From: Lepeophtheirus salmonis
Taxonomy: Eukaryota > Arthropoda > Copepoda > Siphonostomatoida > Caligidae
Assembly (NCBI RefSeq): GCF_016086655.4
Contig: NC_052138.2
Span: 4,092,001-4,156,000, forward strand
Reading direction: 5' to 3'
Length of the DNA stretch: 64,000 nt
The notes beneath the pieces are model-generated. The model was not told the DNA's origin. It ran no database searches and saw only the letters and a list, made by a program, of their open reading frames with translations. The position numbers and the translations under genes were made by a program. Positions 1 to 15,000 of this stretch are shown here, one piece after another. The stretch's first letter is position 1, and every line of letters begins with the position of its first letter.

Positions 1-3000
1 GTTTTCTTGAGATTTCTCAAATATTCAAAGGTGAATAGAGCGGAAAAAGAGGATAAAGTTACTTCAGGGTGCAGTTATCCAATTAAGATCATACTTCACA
101 GGATCATTTCTGTAGTATGTTTGATTGGTTTCTCATTAGAAATCAAAAGTCTTTACAACCATGATGATGAGATATAGAGACTGACTCTTAGCATGAAAGT
201 TGGATAGAGAGCTTCCTTATTTAGGAAATTCTCTTCCCATTGATGATTGCTTGGCTTACTTCCTTAATGAAGTGGGCCATAGGAGTTGGACTCATTCCGA
301 GTGGTTATTTTAACTAATTAATATAGCAAGCACTAAAGTAAAGCTAGACAGCATTGTTGTGCCTATCATTCAAAAACTTATCTCTCTTTTTTTTAAATTA
401 TTCGACGGGTCCGTATCAAACCAAAGTCAAGTCTCATCCACATTAGATAGAAAGACTTTAATTAAATATATTTCCAACGTCATAATTTGAAGTAGACTCT
501 AACTTGATATTTCACAAACAAAAACAGGACAAATTACCAAAGAATTCTTGATATTACTCCATCAAATGGCTCGAAAGAATATGTATGCATTGAATACTAC
601 TTGATGTTAATGTGAAACACTGATATTTCAATTTACTCAAAGTAGGCTTTTGGATTTTTTGGATCAATTAGGGACGTGAAAAGTAGGTAATATTACAGAA
701 AAAGATCTTATTCTTTCCATAGAAATTGTCTATTTTTTCAGGTTGAATATTTAAATCAGATTGGATCACAGATGTAATCACATATTTTATTTTTTATACA
801 ATTTAAATTCAGATATATAATAAAGTTAGGCAATATAGACATATACCTTATTATTTTCATGCTCCCATTTTTGACATATAATCATTCACTATTTCACTTT
901 AATTTTTTAGTCTAAAGGTGGTTTAAACATTGTCGAACTTGTTTAGTTCCCCAAAAATGGCTGTCTGTAGTTGTTAGTTTCGTCTAAATGTTTTGATCTT
1001 CAGAACCGCTTCCTGGCTACAAGCTACAACCTTGTACATATTTAGTTTCTTTAAAATAAAAAAAATGTTTATCAGACTCTTGACCTCTTTGACGACAGAT
1101 GGAGTTAGCATAAGTTTTCTTGAGATTTCTCAAATATTCAAAGGTGAATAGAGCGGAAAAAGAGGATAAAGTTACTTCAGGGTGCAGTTATCCAATTAAG
1201 ATCATACTTCACAGGATCATTTCTGTAGTATGTTTGATTGGTTTCTCATTTAGAAATCAAAAGTCTTTACAACCATGATGATGAGATATAGAGACTGACT
1301 CTTAGCATGAAAGTTGGATAGAGAGCTTCCTTATTTAGGAAATTCTCTTCCCATTGATGATTGCTTGGCTTACTTCCTTAATGAAGTGGGCCATAGGAGT
1401 TGGACTCATTCCGAGTGGTTATTTTAACTAATTAATATAGCAAGCACTAAAGTAAAGCTAGACAGCATTGTTGTGCCTATCATTCAAAAACTTATCTTTT
1501 TTTTTTTTAATTATTCGACGGGTCCGTATCAAACCAAAGTCAAGTCTCATCCACATTAGATAGAAAGACTTTAATTAAATATATTTCCAACGTCATAATT
1601 TGAAGTAGACTCTAACTTGATATTTCACAAACAAAACAGGACAAATTACCAAAGAATTCTTGATATTACTCCATCAAATGGCTCGAAAGAATATGTATGC
1701 ATTGAATACTACTTGATGTTAATGTGAAACACTGATATTTCAATTTACTCAAAGTAGGCTTTTGGATTTTTTGGATCAATTAGGGACGTGAAAAGTAGGT
1801 AATATTACAGAAAAAGATCTTATTCTTTCCATAGAAATTGTCTATTTTTTCAGGTTGAATATTTAAATCAGATTGGATCACAGATGTAATCACATATTTT
1901 ATTTTTATACAATTTAAATTCAGATATATAATAAAGTTAGGCAATATAGACATATACCTTATTATTTTCATGCTCCCATTTTTGACATATAATCATTCAC
2001 TATTTCACTTTAATTTTTTAGTCTAAAGGTGGTTTAAACATTGTCGAACTTGTTTAGTTCCCCAAAAATGGCTGTCTGTAGTTGTTAGTTTCGTCTAAAT
2101 GTTTTGATCTTCAGAACCGCTTCCTGGCTGGCTACAAGCTACAACCTTGTACATATTTAGTTTCTTTAAAAAAAAAAAAAATGTTTATCAGACTCTTGAC
2201 CTCTTTGACGACAGATGGAGTTAGCATAAGTTTTCTTGAGATTTCTCAAATATTCAAAGGTGAATAGAGCGGAAAAAGAGGATAAAGTTACTTCAGGGTG
2301 CAGTTATCCAATTAAGATCATACTTCACAGGATCATTTCTGTAGTATGTTTGATTGGTTTCTCATTTAGAAATCAAAAGTCTTTACAACCATGATGATGA
2401 GATATAGAGACTGACTCTTAGCATGAAAGTTGGATAGAGAGCTTCCTTATTTAGGAAATTCTCTTCCCATTGATGATTGCTTGGCTTACTTCCTTAATGA
2501 AGTGGGCCATAGGAGTTGGACTCATTCCGAGTGGTTATTTTAACTAATTAATATAGCAAGCACTAAAGTAAAGCTAGACAGCATTGTTGTGCCTATCATT
2601 CAAAAACTTATCTTTTTTTTTTTAAATTATTCGACGGGTCCGTATCAAACCAAAGTCAAGTCTCATCCACATTAGATAGAAAGACTTTAATTAAATATAT
2701 TTCCAACGTCATAATTTGAAGTAGACTCTAACTTGATATTTCACAAACAAAAACAGGACAAATTACCAAAGAATTCTTGATATTACTCCATCAAATGGCT
2801 CGAAAGAATATGTATGCATTGAATACTACTTGATGTTAATGTGAAACACTGATATTTCAATTTACTCAAAGTAGGCTTTTGGATTTTTTTGGATCAATTA
2901 GGGACGTGAAAAGTAGGTAATATTACAGAAAAAGATCTTATTCTTTCCATAGAAATTGTCTATTTTTTCAGGTTGAATATTTAAATCAGATTGGATCACA

Positions 3001-6000
3001 GATGTAATCACATATTTTATTTTTTATACAATTTAAATTCAGATATATAATAAAGTTAGGCAATATAGACATATACCTTATTATTTTCATGCTCCCATTT
3101 TTGACATATAATCATTCACTATTTCACTTTAATTTTTTTTAGTCTAAAGGTGGTTTAAACATTGTCGAACTTGTTTAGTTCCCCAAAAATGGCTGTCTGT
3201 AGTTGTTAGTTTCGTCTAAATGTTTTGATCTTCAGAACCGCTTCCTGGCTACAAGCTACAACCTTGTACATATTTAGTTTCTTTAAAATAAAAAAAATGT
3301 TTATCAGACTCTTGACCTCTTTGACGACAGATGGAGTTAGCATAAGTTTTCTTGAGATTTCTCAAATATTCAAAGGTGAATAGAGCGGAAAAAGAGGATA
3401 AAGTTACTTCAGGGTGCAGTTATCCAATTAAGATCATACTTCACAGGATCATTTCTGTAGTATGTTTGATTGGTTTCTCATTTAGAAATCAAAAGTCTTT
3501 ACAACCATGATGATGAGATATAGAGACTGACTCTTAGCATGAAAGTTGGATAGAGAGCTTCCTTATTTAGGAAATTCTCTTCCCATTGATGATTGCTTGG
3601 CTTACTTCCTTAATGAAGTGGGCCATAGGAGTTGGACATTCCGAGTGGTTATTTTAACTAATTAATATAGCAAGCACTAAAGTAAAGCTAGACAGCATTG
3701 TTGTGCCTATCATTCAAAAACTTATCTCTCTTTTTTTTTAAATTATTCGACGGGTCCGTATCAAACCAAAGTCAAGTCTCATCCACATTAGATAGAAAGA
3801 CTTTAATTAAATATATTTCCAACGTCATAATTTGAAGTAGACTCTAACTTGATATTTCACAAACAAAAACAGGACAAATTACCAAAGAATTCTTGATATT
3901 ACTCCATCAAATGGCTCGAAAGAATATGTATGCATTGAATACTACTTGATGTTAATGTGAAACACTGATATTTCAATTTACTCAAAGTAGGCTTTTGGAT
4001 TTTTTTGGATCAATTAGGGACGTGAAAAGTAGGTAATATTACAGAAAAAGATCTTATTCTTTCCATAGAAATTGTCTATTTTTTCAGGTTGAATATTTAA
4101 ATCAGATTGGATCACAGATGTAATCACATATTTTATTTTTTATACAATTTAAATTCAGATATATAATAAAGTTAGGCAATATAGACATATACCTTATTAT
4201 TTTCATGCTCCCATTTTTGACATATAATCATTCACTATTTCACTTTAATTTTTTAGTCTAAAGGTGGTTTAAACATTGTCGAACTTGTTTAGTTCCCCAA
4301 AAATGGCTGTCTGTAGTTGTTAGTTTCGTCTAAATGTTTTGATCTTCAGAACCACTTCCTGGCTACAAGCTACAACCTTGTACATATTTAGTTTCTTTAA
4401 AAAAAAAAAATGTTTATCAGACTCTTGACCTCTTTGACGACAGATGGAGTTAGCATAAGTTTTCTTGAGATTTCTCAAATATTCAAAGGTGAATAGAGCG
4501 GAAAAAGAGGATAAAGTTACTTCAGGGTGCAGTTATCCAATTAAGATCATACTTCACAGGATCATTTCTGTAGTATGTTTGATTGGTTTCTCATTTAGAA
4601 ATCAAAAGTCTTTACAACCATGATGATGAGATATAGAGACTGACTCTTAGCATGAAAGTTGGATAGAGAGCTTCCTTATTTAGGAAATTCTCTTCCCATT
4701 GATGATTGCTTGGCTTACTTCCTTAATGAAGTGGGCCATAGGAGTTGGACTCATTCCGAGTGGTTATTTTAACTAATTAATATAGCAAGCACTAAAGTAA
4801 AGCTAGACAGCATTGTTGTGCCTATCATTCAAAAACTTATCTCTCTTTTTTTTAAATTATTCGACGGGTCCGTATCAAACCAAAGTCAAGTCTCATCCAC
4901 ATTAGATAGAAAGACTTTAATTAAATATATTTCCAACGTCATAATTTGAAGTAGACTCTAACTTGATATTTCACAAACAAAAACAGGACAAATTACCAAA
5001 GAATTCTTGATATTACTCCATCAAATGGCTCGAAAGAATATGTATGCATTGAATACTACTTGATGTTAATGTGAAACACTGATATTTCAATTTACTCAAA
5101 GTAGGCTTTTGGATTTTTTGGATCAATTAGGGACGTGAAAAGTAGGTAATATTACAGAAAAAGATCTTATTCTTTCCATAGAAATTGTCTATTTTTTCAG
5201 GTTGAATATTTAAATCAGATTGGATCACAGATGTAATCACATATTTTATTTTTTATACAATTTAAATTCAGATATATAATAAAGTTAGGCAATATAGACA
5301 TATACCTTATTATTTTCATGCTCCCATTTTTGACATATAATCATTCACTATTTCACTTTAATTTTTTAGTCTAAAGGTGGTTTAAACATTGTCGAACTTG
5401 TTTAGTTCCCCAAAAATGGCTGTCTGTAGTTGTTAGTTTCGTCTAAATGTTTTGATCTTCAGAACCACTTCCTGGCTACAAGCTACAACCTTGTACATAT
5501 TTAGTTTCTTTAAAAAAAAAAAATGTTTATCAGACTCTTGACCTCTTTGACGACAGATGGAGTTAGCATAAGTTTTCTTGAGATTTCTCAAATATTCAAA
5601 GGTGAATAGAGCGGAAAAAGAGGATAAAGTTACTTCAGTGCAGTTATCCAATTAAGATCATACTTCACAGGATCATTTCTGTAGTATGTTTGATTGGTTT
5701 CTCATTTAGAAATCAAAAGTCTTTACAACCATGATGATGAGATATAGAGACTGACTCTTAGCATGAAAGTTGGATAGAGAGCTTCCTTATTTAGGAAATT
5801 CTCTTCCCATTGATGATTGCTTGGCTTACTTCCTTAATGAAGTGGGCCATAGGAGTTGGACTCATTCCGAGTGGTTATTTTAACTAATTAATATAGCAAG
5901 CACTAAAGTAAAGCTAGACAGCATTGTTGTGCCTATCATTCAAAAACTTATCTCTCTTTTTTTTAAATTATTCGACGGGTCCGTATCAAACCAAAGTCAA

Positions 6001-9000
6001 GTCTCATCCACATTAGATAGAAAGACTTTAATTAAATATATTTCCAACGTCATAATTTGAAGTAGACTCTAACTTGATATTTCACAAACAAAAACAGGAC
6101 AAATTACCAAAGAATTCTTGATATTACTCCATCAAATGGCTCGAAAGAATATGTATGCATTGAATACTACTTGATGTTAATGTGAAACACTGATATTTCA
6201 ATTTACTCAAAGTAGGCTTTTGGATTTTTTGGATCAATTAGGGACGTGAAAAGTAGGTAATATTACAGAAAAAGATCTTATTCTTTCCATAGAAATTGTC
6301 TATTTTTTCAGGTTGAATATTTAAATCAGATTGGATCACAGATGTAATCACATATTTTATTTTTATACAATTTAAATTCAGATATATAATAAAGTTAGGC
6401 AATATAGACATATACCTTATTATTTTCATGCTCCCATTTTTGACATATAATCATTCACTATTTCACTTTAATTTTTTAGTCTAAAGGTGGTTTAAACATT
6501 GTCGAACTTGTTTAGTTCCCCAAAAATGGCTGTCTGTAGTTGTTAGTTTCGTCTAAATGTTTTGATCTTCAGAACCACTTCCTGGCTACAAGCTACAACC
6601 TTGTACATATTTAGTTTCTTTAAAAAAAAAAAATGTTTATCAGACTCTTGACCTCTTTGACGACAGATGGAGTTAGCATAAGTTTTCTTGAGATTTCTCA
6701 AATATTCAAAGGTGAATAGAGCGGAAAAAGAGGATAAAGTTACTTCAGGGTGCAGTTATCCAATTAAGATCATACTTCACAGGATCATTTCTGTAGTATG
6801 TTTGATTGGTTTCTCATTTAGAAATCAAAAGTCTTTACAACCATGATGATGAGATATAGAGACTGACTCTTAGCATGAAAGTTGGATAGAGAGCTTCCTT
6901 ATTTAGGAAATTCTCTTCCCATTGATGATTGCTTGGCTTACTTCCTTAATGAAGTGGGCCATAGGAGTTGGACTCATTCCGAGTGGTTATTTTAACTAAT
7001 TAATATAGCAAGCACTAAAGTAAAGCTAGACAGCATTGTTGTGCCTATCATTCAAAAACTTATCTCTCTTTTTTTTTAAATTATTCGACGGGTCCGTATC
7101 AAACCAAAGTCAAGTCTCATCCACATTAGATAGAAAGACTTTAATTAAATATATTTCCAACGTCATAATTTGAAGTAGACTCTAACTTGATATTTCACAA
7201 ACAAAAACAGGACAAATTACCAAAGAATTCTTGATATTACTCCATCAAATGGCTCGAAAGAATATGTATGCATTGAATACTACTTGATGTTAATGTGAAA
7301 CACTGATATTTCAATTTACTCAAAGTAGGCTTTTGGATTTTTTGGATCAATTAGGGACGTGAAAAGTAGGTAATATTACAGAAAAAGATCTTATTCTTTC
7401 CATAGAAATTGTCTATTTTTTCAGGTTGAATATTTAAATCAGATTGGATCACAGATGTAATCACATATTTTATTTTTTATACAATTTAAATTCAGATATA
7501 TAATAAAGTTAGGCAATATAGACATATACCTTATTATTTTCATGCTCCCATTTTTGACATATAATCATTCACTATTTCACTTTAATTTTTTAGTCTAAAG
7601 GTGGTTTAAACATTGTCGAACTTGTTTAGTTCCCCAAAAATGGCTGTCTGTAGTTGTTAGTTTCGTCTAAATGTTTTGATCTTCAGAACCACTTCCTGGC
7701 TACAAGCTACAACCTTGTACATATTTAGTTTCTTTAAAAAAAAAAATGTTTATCAGACTCTTGACCTCTTTGACGACAGATGGAGTTAGCATAAGTTTTC
7801 TTGAGATTTCTCAAATATTCAAAGGTGAATAGAGCGGAAAAAGAGGATAAAGTTACTTCAGGGTGCAGTTATCCAATTAAGATCATACTTCACAGGATCA
7901 TTTCTGTAGTATGTTTGATTGGTTTCTCATTTAGAAATCAAAAGTCTTTACAACCATGATGATGAGATATAGAGACTGACTCTTAGCATGAAAGTTGGAT
8001 AGAGAGCTTCCTTATTTAGGAAATTCTCTTCCCATTGATGATTGCTTGGCTTACTTCCTTAATGAAGTGGGCCATAGGAGTTGGACTCATTCCGAGTGGT
8101 TATTTTAACTAATTAATATAGCAAGCACTAAAGTAAGCTAGACAGCATTGTTGTGCCTATCATTCAAAAACTTATCTTTTTTTTTTTTAATTATTCGACG
8201 GGTCCGTATCAAACCAAAGTCAAGTCTCATCCACATTAGATAGAAAGACTTTAATTAAATATATTTCCAACGTCATAATTTGAAGTAGACTCTAACTTGA
8301 TATTTCACAAACAAAAACAGGACAAATTACCAAAGAATTCTTGATATTACTCCATCAAATGGCTCGAAAGAATATGTATGCATTGAATACTACTTGATGT
8401 TAATGTGAAACACTGATATTTCAATTTACTCAAAGTAGGCTTTTGGATTTTTTGGATCAATTAGGGACGTGAAAAGTAGGTAATATTACAGAAAAAGATC
8501 TTATTCTTTCCATAGAAATTGTCTATTTTTTCAGGTTGAATATTTAAATCAGATTGGATCACAGATGTAATCACATATTTTATTTTTTATACAATTTAAA
8601 TTCAGATATATAATAAAGTTAGGCAATATAGACATATACCTTATTATTTTCATGCTCCCATTTTTGACATATAATCATTCACTATTTCACTTTAATTTTT
8701 TAGTCTAAAGGTGGTTTAAACATTGTCGAACTTGTTTAGTTCCCCAAAAATGGCTGTCTGTAGTTGTTAGTTTCGTCTAAATGTTTTGATCTTCAGAACC
8801 ACTTCCTGGCTACAAGCTACAACCTTGTACATATTTAGTTTCTTTAAAAAAAAAAAATGTTTATCAGACTCTTGACCTCTTTGACGACAGATGGAGTTAG
8901 CATAAGTTTTCTTGAGATTTCTCAAATATTCAAAGGTGAATAGAGCGGAAAAAGAGGATAAAGTTACTTCAGGGTGCAGTTATCCAATTAAGATCATACT

Positions 9001-12000
9001 TCACAGGATCATTTCTGTAGTATGTTTGATTGGTTTCTCATTTAGAAATCAAAAGTCTTTACAACCATGATGATGAGATATAGAGACTGACTCTTAGCAT
9101 GAAAGTTGGATAGAGAGCTTCCTTATTTAGGAAATTCTCTTCCCATTGATGATTGCTTGGCTTACTTCCTTAATGAAGTGGGCCATAGGAGTTGGACTCA
9201 TTCCGAGTGGTTATTTTAACTAATTAATATAGCAAGCACTAAAGTAAAGCTAGACAGCATTGTTGTGCCTATCATTCAAAAACTTATCTCTCTTTTTTAA
9301 ATTATTCGACGGGTCCGTATCAAACCAAAGTCAAGTCTCATCCACATTAGATAGAAAGACTTTAATTAAATATATTTCCAACGTCATAATTTGAAGTAGA
9401 CTCTAACTTGATATTTCACAAACAAAAACAGGACAAATTACCAAAGAATTCTTGATATTACTCCATCAAATGGCTCGAAAGAATATGTATGCATTGAATA
9501 CTACTTGATGTTAATGTGAAACACTGATATTTCAATTTACTCAAAGTAGGCTTTTGGATTTTTTGGATCAATTAGGGACGTGAAAAGTAGGTAATATTAC
9601 AGAAAAGATCTTATTCTTTCCATAGAAATTGTCTATTTTTTCAGGTTGAATATTTAAATCAGATTGGATCACAGATGTAATCACATATTTTATTTTTATA
9701 CAATTTAAATTCAGATATATAATAAAGTTAGGCAATATAGACATATACCTTATTATTTTCATGCTCCCATTTTTGACATATAATCATTCACTATTTCACT
9801 TTAATTTTTTAGTCTAAAGGTGGTTTAAACATTGTCGAACTTGTTTAGTTCCCCAAAAATGGCTGTCTGTAGTTGTTAGTTTCGTCTAAATGTTTTGATC
9901 TTCAGAACCACTTCCTGGCTACAAGCTACAACCTTGTACATATTTAGTTTCTTTAAAAAAAAAAAAATGTTTATCAGACTCTTGACCTCTTTGACGACAG
10001 ATGGAGTTAGCATAAGTTTTCTTGAGATTTCTCAAATATTCAAAGGTGAATAGAGCGGAAAAAGAGGATAAAGTTACTTCAGGGTGCAGTTATCCAATTA
10101 AGATCATACTTCACAGGATCATTTCTGTAGTATGTTTGATTGGTTTCTCATTTAGAAATCAAAAGTCTTTACAACCATGATGATGAGATATAGAGACTGA
10201 CTCTTAGCATGAAAGTTGGATAGAGAGCTTCCTTATTTAGGAAATTCTCTTCCCATTGATGATTGCTTGGCTTACTTCCTTAATGAAGTGGGCCATAGGA
10301 GTTGGACTCATTCCGAGTGGTTATTTTAACTAATTAATATAGCAAGCACTAAAGTAAAGCTAGACAGCATTGTTGTGCCTATCATTCAAAAACTTATCTC
10401 TCTTTTTTTTAAATTATTCGACGGGTCCGTATCAAACCAAAGTCAAGTCTCATCCACATTAGATAGAAAGACTTTAATTAAATATATTTCCAACGTCATA
10501 ATTTGAAGTAGACTCTAACTTGATATTTCACAAACAAAAACAGGACAAATTACCAAAGAATTCTTGATATTACTCCATCAAATGGCTCGAAAGAATATGT
10601 ATGCATTGAATACTACTTGATGTTAATGTGAAACACTGATATTTCAATTTACTCAAAGTAGGCTTTTGGATTTTTGGATCAATTAGGGACGTGAAAAGTA
10701 GGTAATATTACAGAAAAAGATCTTATTCTTTCCATAGAAATTGTCTATTTTTTCAGGTTGAATATTTAAATCAGATTGGATCACAGATGTAATCACATAT
10801 TTTATTTTTATACAATTTAAATTCAGATATATAATAAAGTTAGGCAATATAGACATATACCTTATTATTTTCATGCTCCCATTTTTGACATATAATCATT
10901 CACTATTTCACTTTAATTTTTTAGTCTAAAGGTGGTTTAAACATTGTCGAACTTGTTTAGTTCCCCAAAAATGGCTGTCTGTAGTTGTTAGTTTCGTCTA
11001 AATGTTTTGATCTTCAGAACCGCTTCCTGGCTACAAGCTACAACCTTGTACATATTTAGTTTCTTTAAAAAAAAAAAAATGTTTATCAGACTCTTGACCT
11101 CTTTGACGACAGATGGAGTTAGCATAAGTTTTCTTGAGATTTCTCAAATATTCAAAGGTGAATAGAGCGGAAAAAGAGGATAAAGTTACTTCAGGGTGCA
11201 GTTATCCAATTAAGATCATACTTCACAGGATCATTTCTGTAGTATGTTTGATTGGTTTCTCATTTAGAAATCAAAAGTCTTTACAACCATGATGATGAGA
11301 TATAGAGACTGACTCTTAGCATGAAAGTTGGATAGAGAGCTTCCTTATTTAGGAAATTCTCTTCCCATTGATGATTGCTTGGCTTACTTCCTTAATGAAG
11401 TGGGCCATAGGAGTTGGACTCATTCCGAGTGGTTATTTTAACTAATTAATATAGCAAGCACTAAAGTAAAGCTAGACAGCATTGTTGTGCCTATCATTCA
11501 AAAACTTATCTCTCTTTTTTTTAAATTATTCGACGGGTCCGTATCAAACCAAAGTCAAGTCTCATCCACATTAGATAGAAAGACTTTAATTAAATATATT
11601 TCCAACGTCATAATTTGAAGTAGACTCTAACTTGATATTTCACAAACAAAAACAGGACAAATTACCAAAGAATTCTTGATATTACTCCATCAAATGGCTC
11701 GAAAGAATATGTATGCATTGAATACTACTTGATGTTAATGTGAAACACTGATATTTCAATTTACTCAAAGTAGGCTTTTGGATTTTTTGGATCAATTAGG
11801 GACGTGAAAAGTAGGTAATATTACAGAAAAAGATCTTATTCTTTCCATAGAAATTGTCTATTTTTTCAGGTTGAATATTTAAATCAGATTGGATCACAGA
11901 TGTAATCACATATTTTATTTTTATACAATTTAAATTCAGATATATAATAAAGTTAGGCAATATAGACATATACCTTATTATTTTCATGCTCCCATTTTTG

Positions 12001-15000
12001 ACATATAATCATTCACTATTTCACTTTAATTTTTTAGTCTAAAGGTGGTTTAAACATTGTCGAACTTGTTTAGTTCCCCAAAAATGGCTGTCTGTAGTTG
12101 TTAGTTTCGTCTAAATGTTTTGATCTTCAGAACCACTTCCTGGCTACAAGCTACAACCTTGTACATATTTAGTTTCTTTAAAATAAAAAAAATGTTTATC
12201 AGACTCTTGACCTCTTTGACGACAGATGGAGTTAGCATAAGTTTTCTTGAGATTTCTCAAATATTCAAAGGTGAATAGAGCGGAAAAAGAGGATAAAGTT
12301 ACTTCAGGGTGCAGTTATCCAATTAAGATCATACTTCACAGGATCATTTCTGTAGTATGTTTGATTGGTTTCTCATTTAGAAATCAAAAGTCTTTACAAC
12401 CATGATGATGAGATATAGAGACTGACTCTTAGCATGAAAGTTGGATAGAGAGCTTCCTTATTTAGGAAATTCTCTTCCCATTGATGATTGCTTGGCTTAC
12501 TTCCTTAATGAAGTGGGCCATAGGAGTTGGACTCATTCCGAGTGGTTATTTTAACTAATTAATATAGCAAGCACTAAAGTAAAGCTAGACAGCATTGTTG
12601 TGCCTATCATTCAAAAACTTATCTCTCTTTTTTTAAATTATTCGACGGGTCCGTATCAAACCAAAGTCAAGTCTCATCCACATTAGATAGAAAGACTTTA
12701 ATTAAATATATTTCCAACGTCATAATTTGAAGTAGACTCTAACTTGATATTTCACAAACAAAAACAGGACAAATTACCAAAGAATTCTTGATATTACTCC
12801 ATCAAATGGCTCGAAAGAATATGTATGCATTGAATACTACTTGATGTTAATGTGAAACACTGATATTTCAATTTACTCAAAGTAGGCTTTTGGATTTTTT
12901 GGATCAATTAGGGACGTGAAAAGTAGGTAATATTACAGAAAAAGATCTTATTCTTTCCATAGAAATTGTCTATTTTTTCAGGTTGAATATTTAAATCAGA
13001 TTGGATCACAGATGTAATCACATATTTTATTTTTATACAATTTAAATTCAGATATATAATAAAGTTAGGCAATATAGACATATACCTTATTATTTTCATG
13101 CTCCCATTTTTGACATATAATCATTCACTATTTCACTTTAATTTTTTAGTCTAAAGGTGGTTTAAACATTGTCGAACTTGTTTAGTTCCCCAAAAATGGC
13201 TGTCTGTAGTTGTTAGTTTCGTCTAAATGTTTTGATCTTCAGAACCACTTCCTGGCTACAAGCTACAACCTTGTACATATTTAGTTTCTTTAAAAAAAAA
13301 AAAATGTTTATCAGACTCTTGACCTCTTTGACGACAGATGGAGTTAGCATAAGTTTTCTTGAGATTTCTCAAATATTCAAAGGTGAATAGAGCGGAAAAA
13401 GAGGATAAAGTTACTTCAGGGTGCAGTTATCCAATTAAGATCATACTTCACAGGATCATTTCTGTAGTATGTTTGATTGGTTTCTCATTTAGAAATCAAA
13501 AGTCTTTACAACCATGATGATGAGATATAGAGACTGACTCTTAGCATGAAAGTTGGATAGAGAGCTTCCTTATTTAGGAAATTCTCTTCCCATTGATGAT
13601 TGCTTGGCTTACTTCCTTAATGAAGTGGGCCATAGGAGTTGGACTCATTCCGAGTGGTTATTTTAACTAATTAATATAGCAAGCACTAAAGTAAAGCTAG
13701 ACAGCATTGTTGTGCCTATCATTCAAAAACTTATCTCTCTTTTTTTAAATTATTCGACGGGTCCGTATCAAACCAAAGTCAAGTCTCATCCACATTAGAT
13801 AGAAAGACTTTAATTAAATATATTTCCAACGTCATAATTTGAAGTAGACTCTAACTTGATATTTCACAAACAAAAACAGGACAAATTACCAAAGAATTCT
13901 TGATATTACTCCATCAAATGGCTCGAAAGAATATGTATGCATTGAATACTACTTGATGTTAATGTGAAACACTGATATTTCAATTTACTCAAAGTAGGCT
14001 TTTGGATTTTTTGGATCAATTAGGGACGTGAAAAGTAGGTAATATTACAGAAAAAGATCTTATTCTTTCCATAGAAATTGTCTATTTTTTCAGGTTGAAT
14101 ATTTAAATCAGATTGGATCACAGATGTAATCACATATTTTATTTTTATACAATTTAAATTCAGATATATAATAAAGTTAGGCAATATAGACATATACCTT
14201 ATTATTTTCATGCTCCCATTTTTGACATATAATCATTCACTATTTCACTTTAATTTTTTAGTCTAAAGGTGGTTTAAACATTGTCGAACTTGTTTAGTTC
14301 CCCAAAAATGGCTGTCTGTAGTTGTTAGTTTCGTCTAAATGTTTTGATCTTCAGAACCACTTCCTGGCTACAAGCTACAACCTTGTACATATTTAGTTTC
14401 TTTAAAAAAAAAAAATGTTTATCAGACTCTTGACCTCTTTGACGACAGATGGAGTTAGCATAAGTTTTCTTGAGATTTCTCAAATATTCAAAGGTGAATA
14501 GAGCGGAAAAAGAGGATAAAGTTACTTCAGGGTGCAGTTATCCAATTAAGATCATACTTCACAGGATCATTTCTGTAGTATGTTTGATTGGTTTCTCATT
14601 TAGAAATCAAAAGTCTTTACAACCATGATGATGAGATATAGAGACTGACTCTTAGCATGAAAGTTGGATAGAGAGCTTCCTTATTTAGGAAATTCTCTTC
14701 CCATTGATGATTGCTTGGCTTACTTCCTTAATGAAGTGGGCCATAGGAGTTGGACTCATTCCGAGTGGTTATTTTAACTAATTAATATAGCAAGCACTAA
14801 AGTAAAGCTAGACAGCATTGTTGTGCCTATCATTCAAAAACTTATCTCTCTTTTTTTTAAATTATTCGACGGGTCCGTATCAAACCAAAGTCAAGTCTCA
14901 TCCACATTAGATAGAAAGACTTTAATTAAATATATTTCCAACGTCATAATTTGAAGTAGACTCTAACTTGATATTTCACAAACAAAAACAGGACAAATTA

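Noticed and set aside
1780..1971. 63-codon minus-strand frame repeated in eight satellite copies
   Set aside because: It depends on a 5-T run; six of the fourteen copies have 6 T and lose the frame. The composition is that of AT-rich non-coding DNA, so it is a by-product of the repeat.
2082..2267. Plus-strand 61-codon frame in the satellite
   Set aside because: Present only in the copy with the 4-bp GGCT duplication; not conserved between copies.
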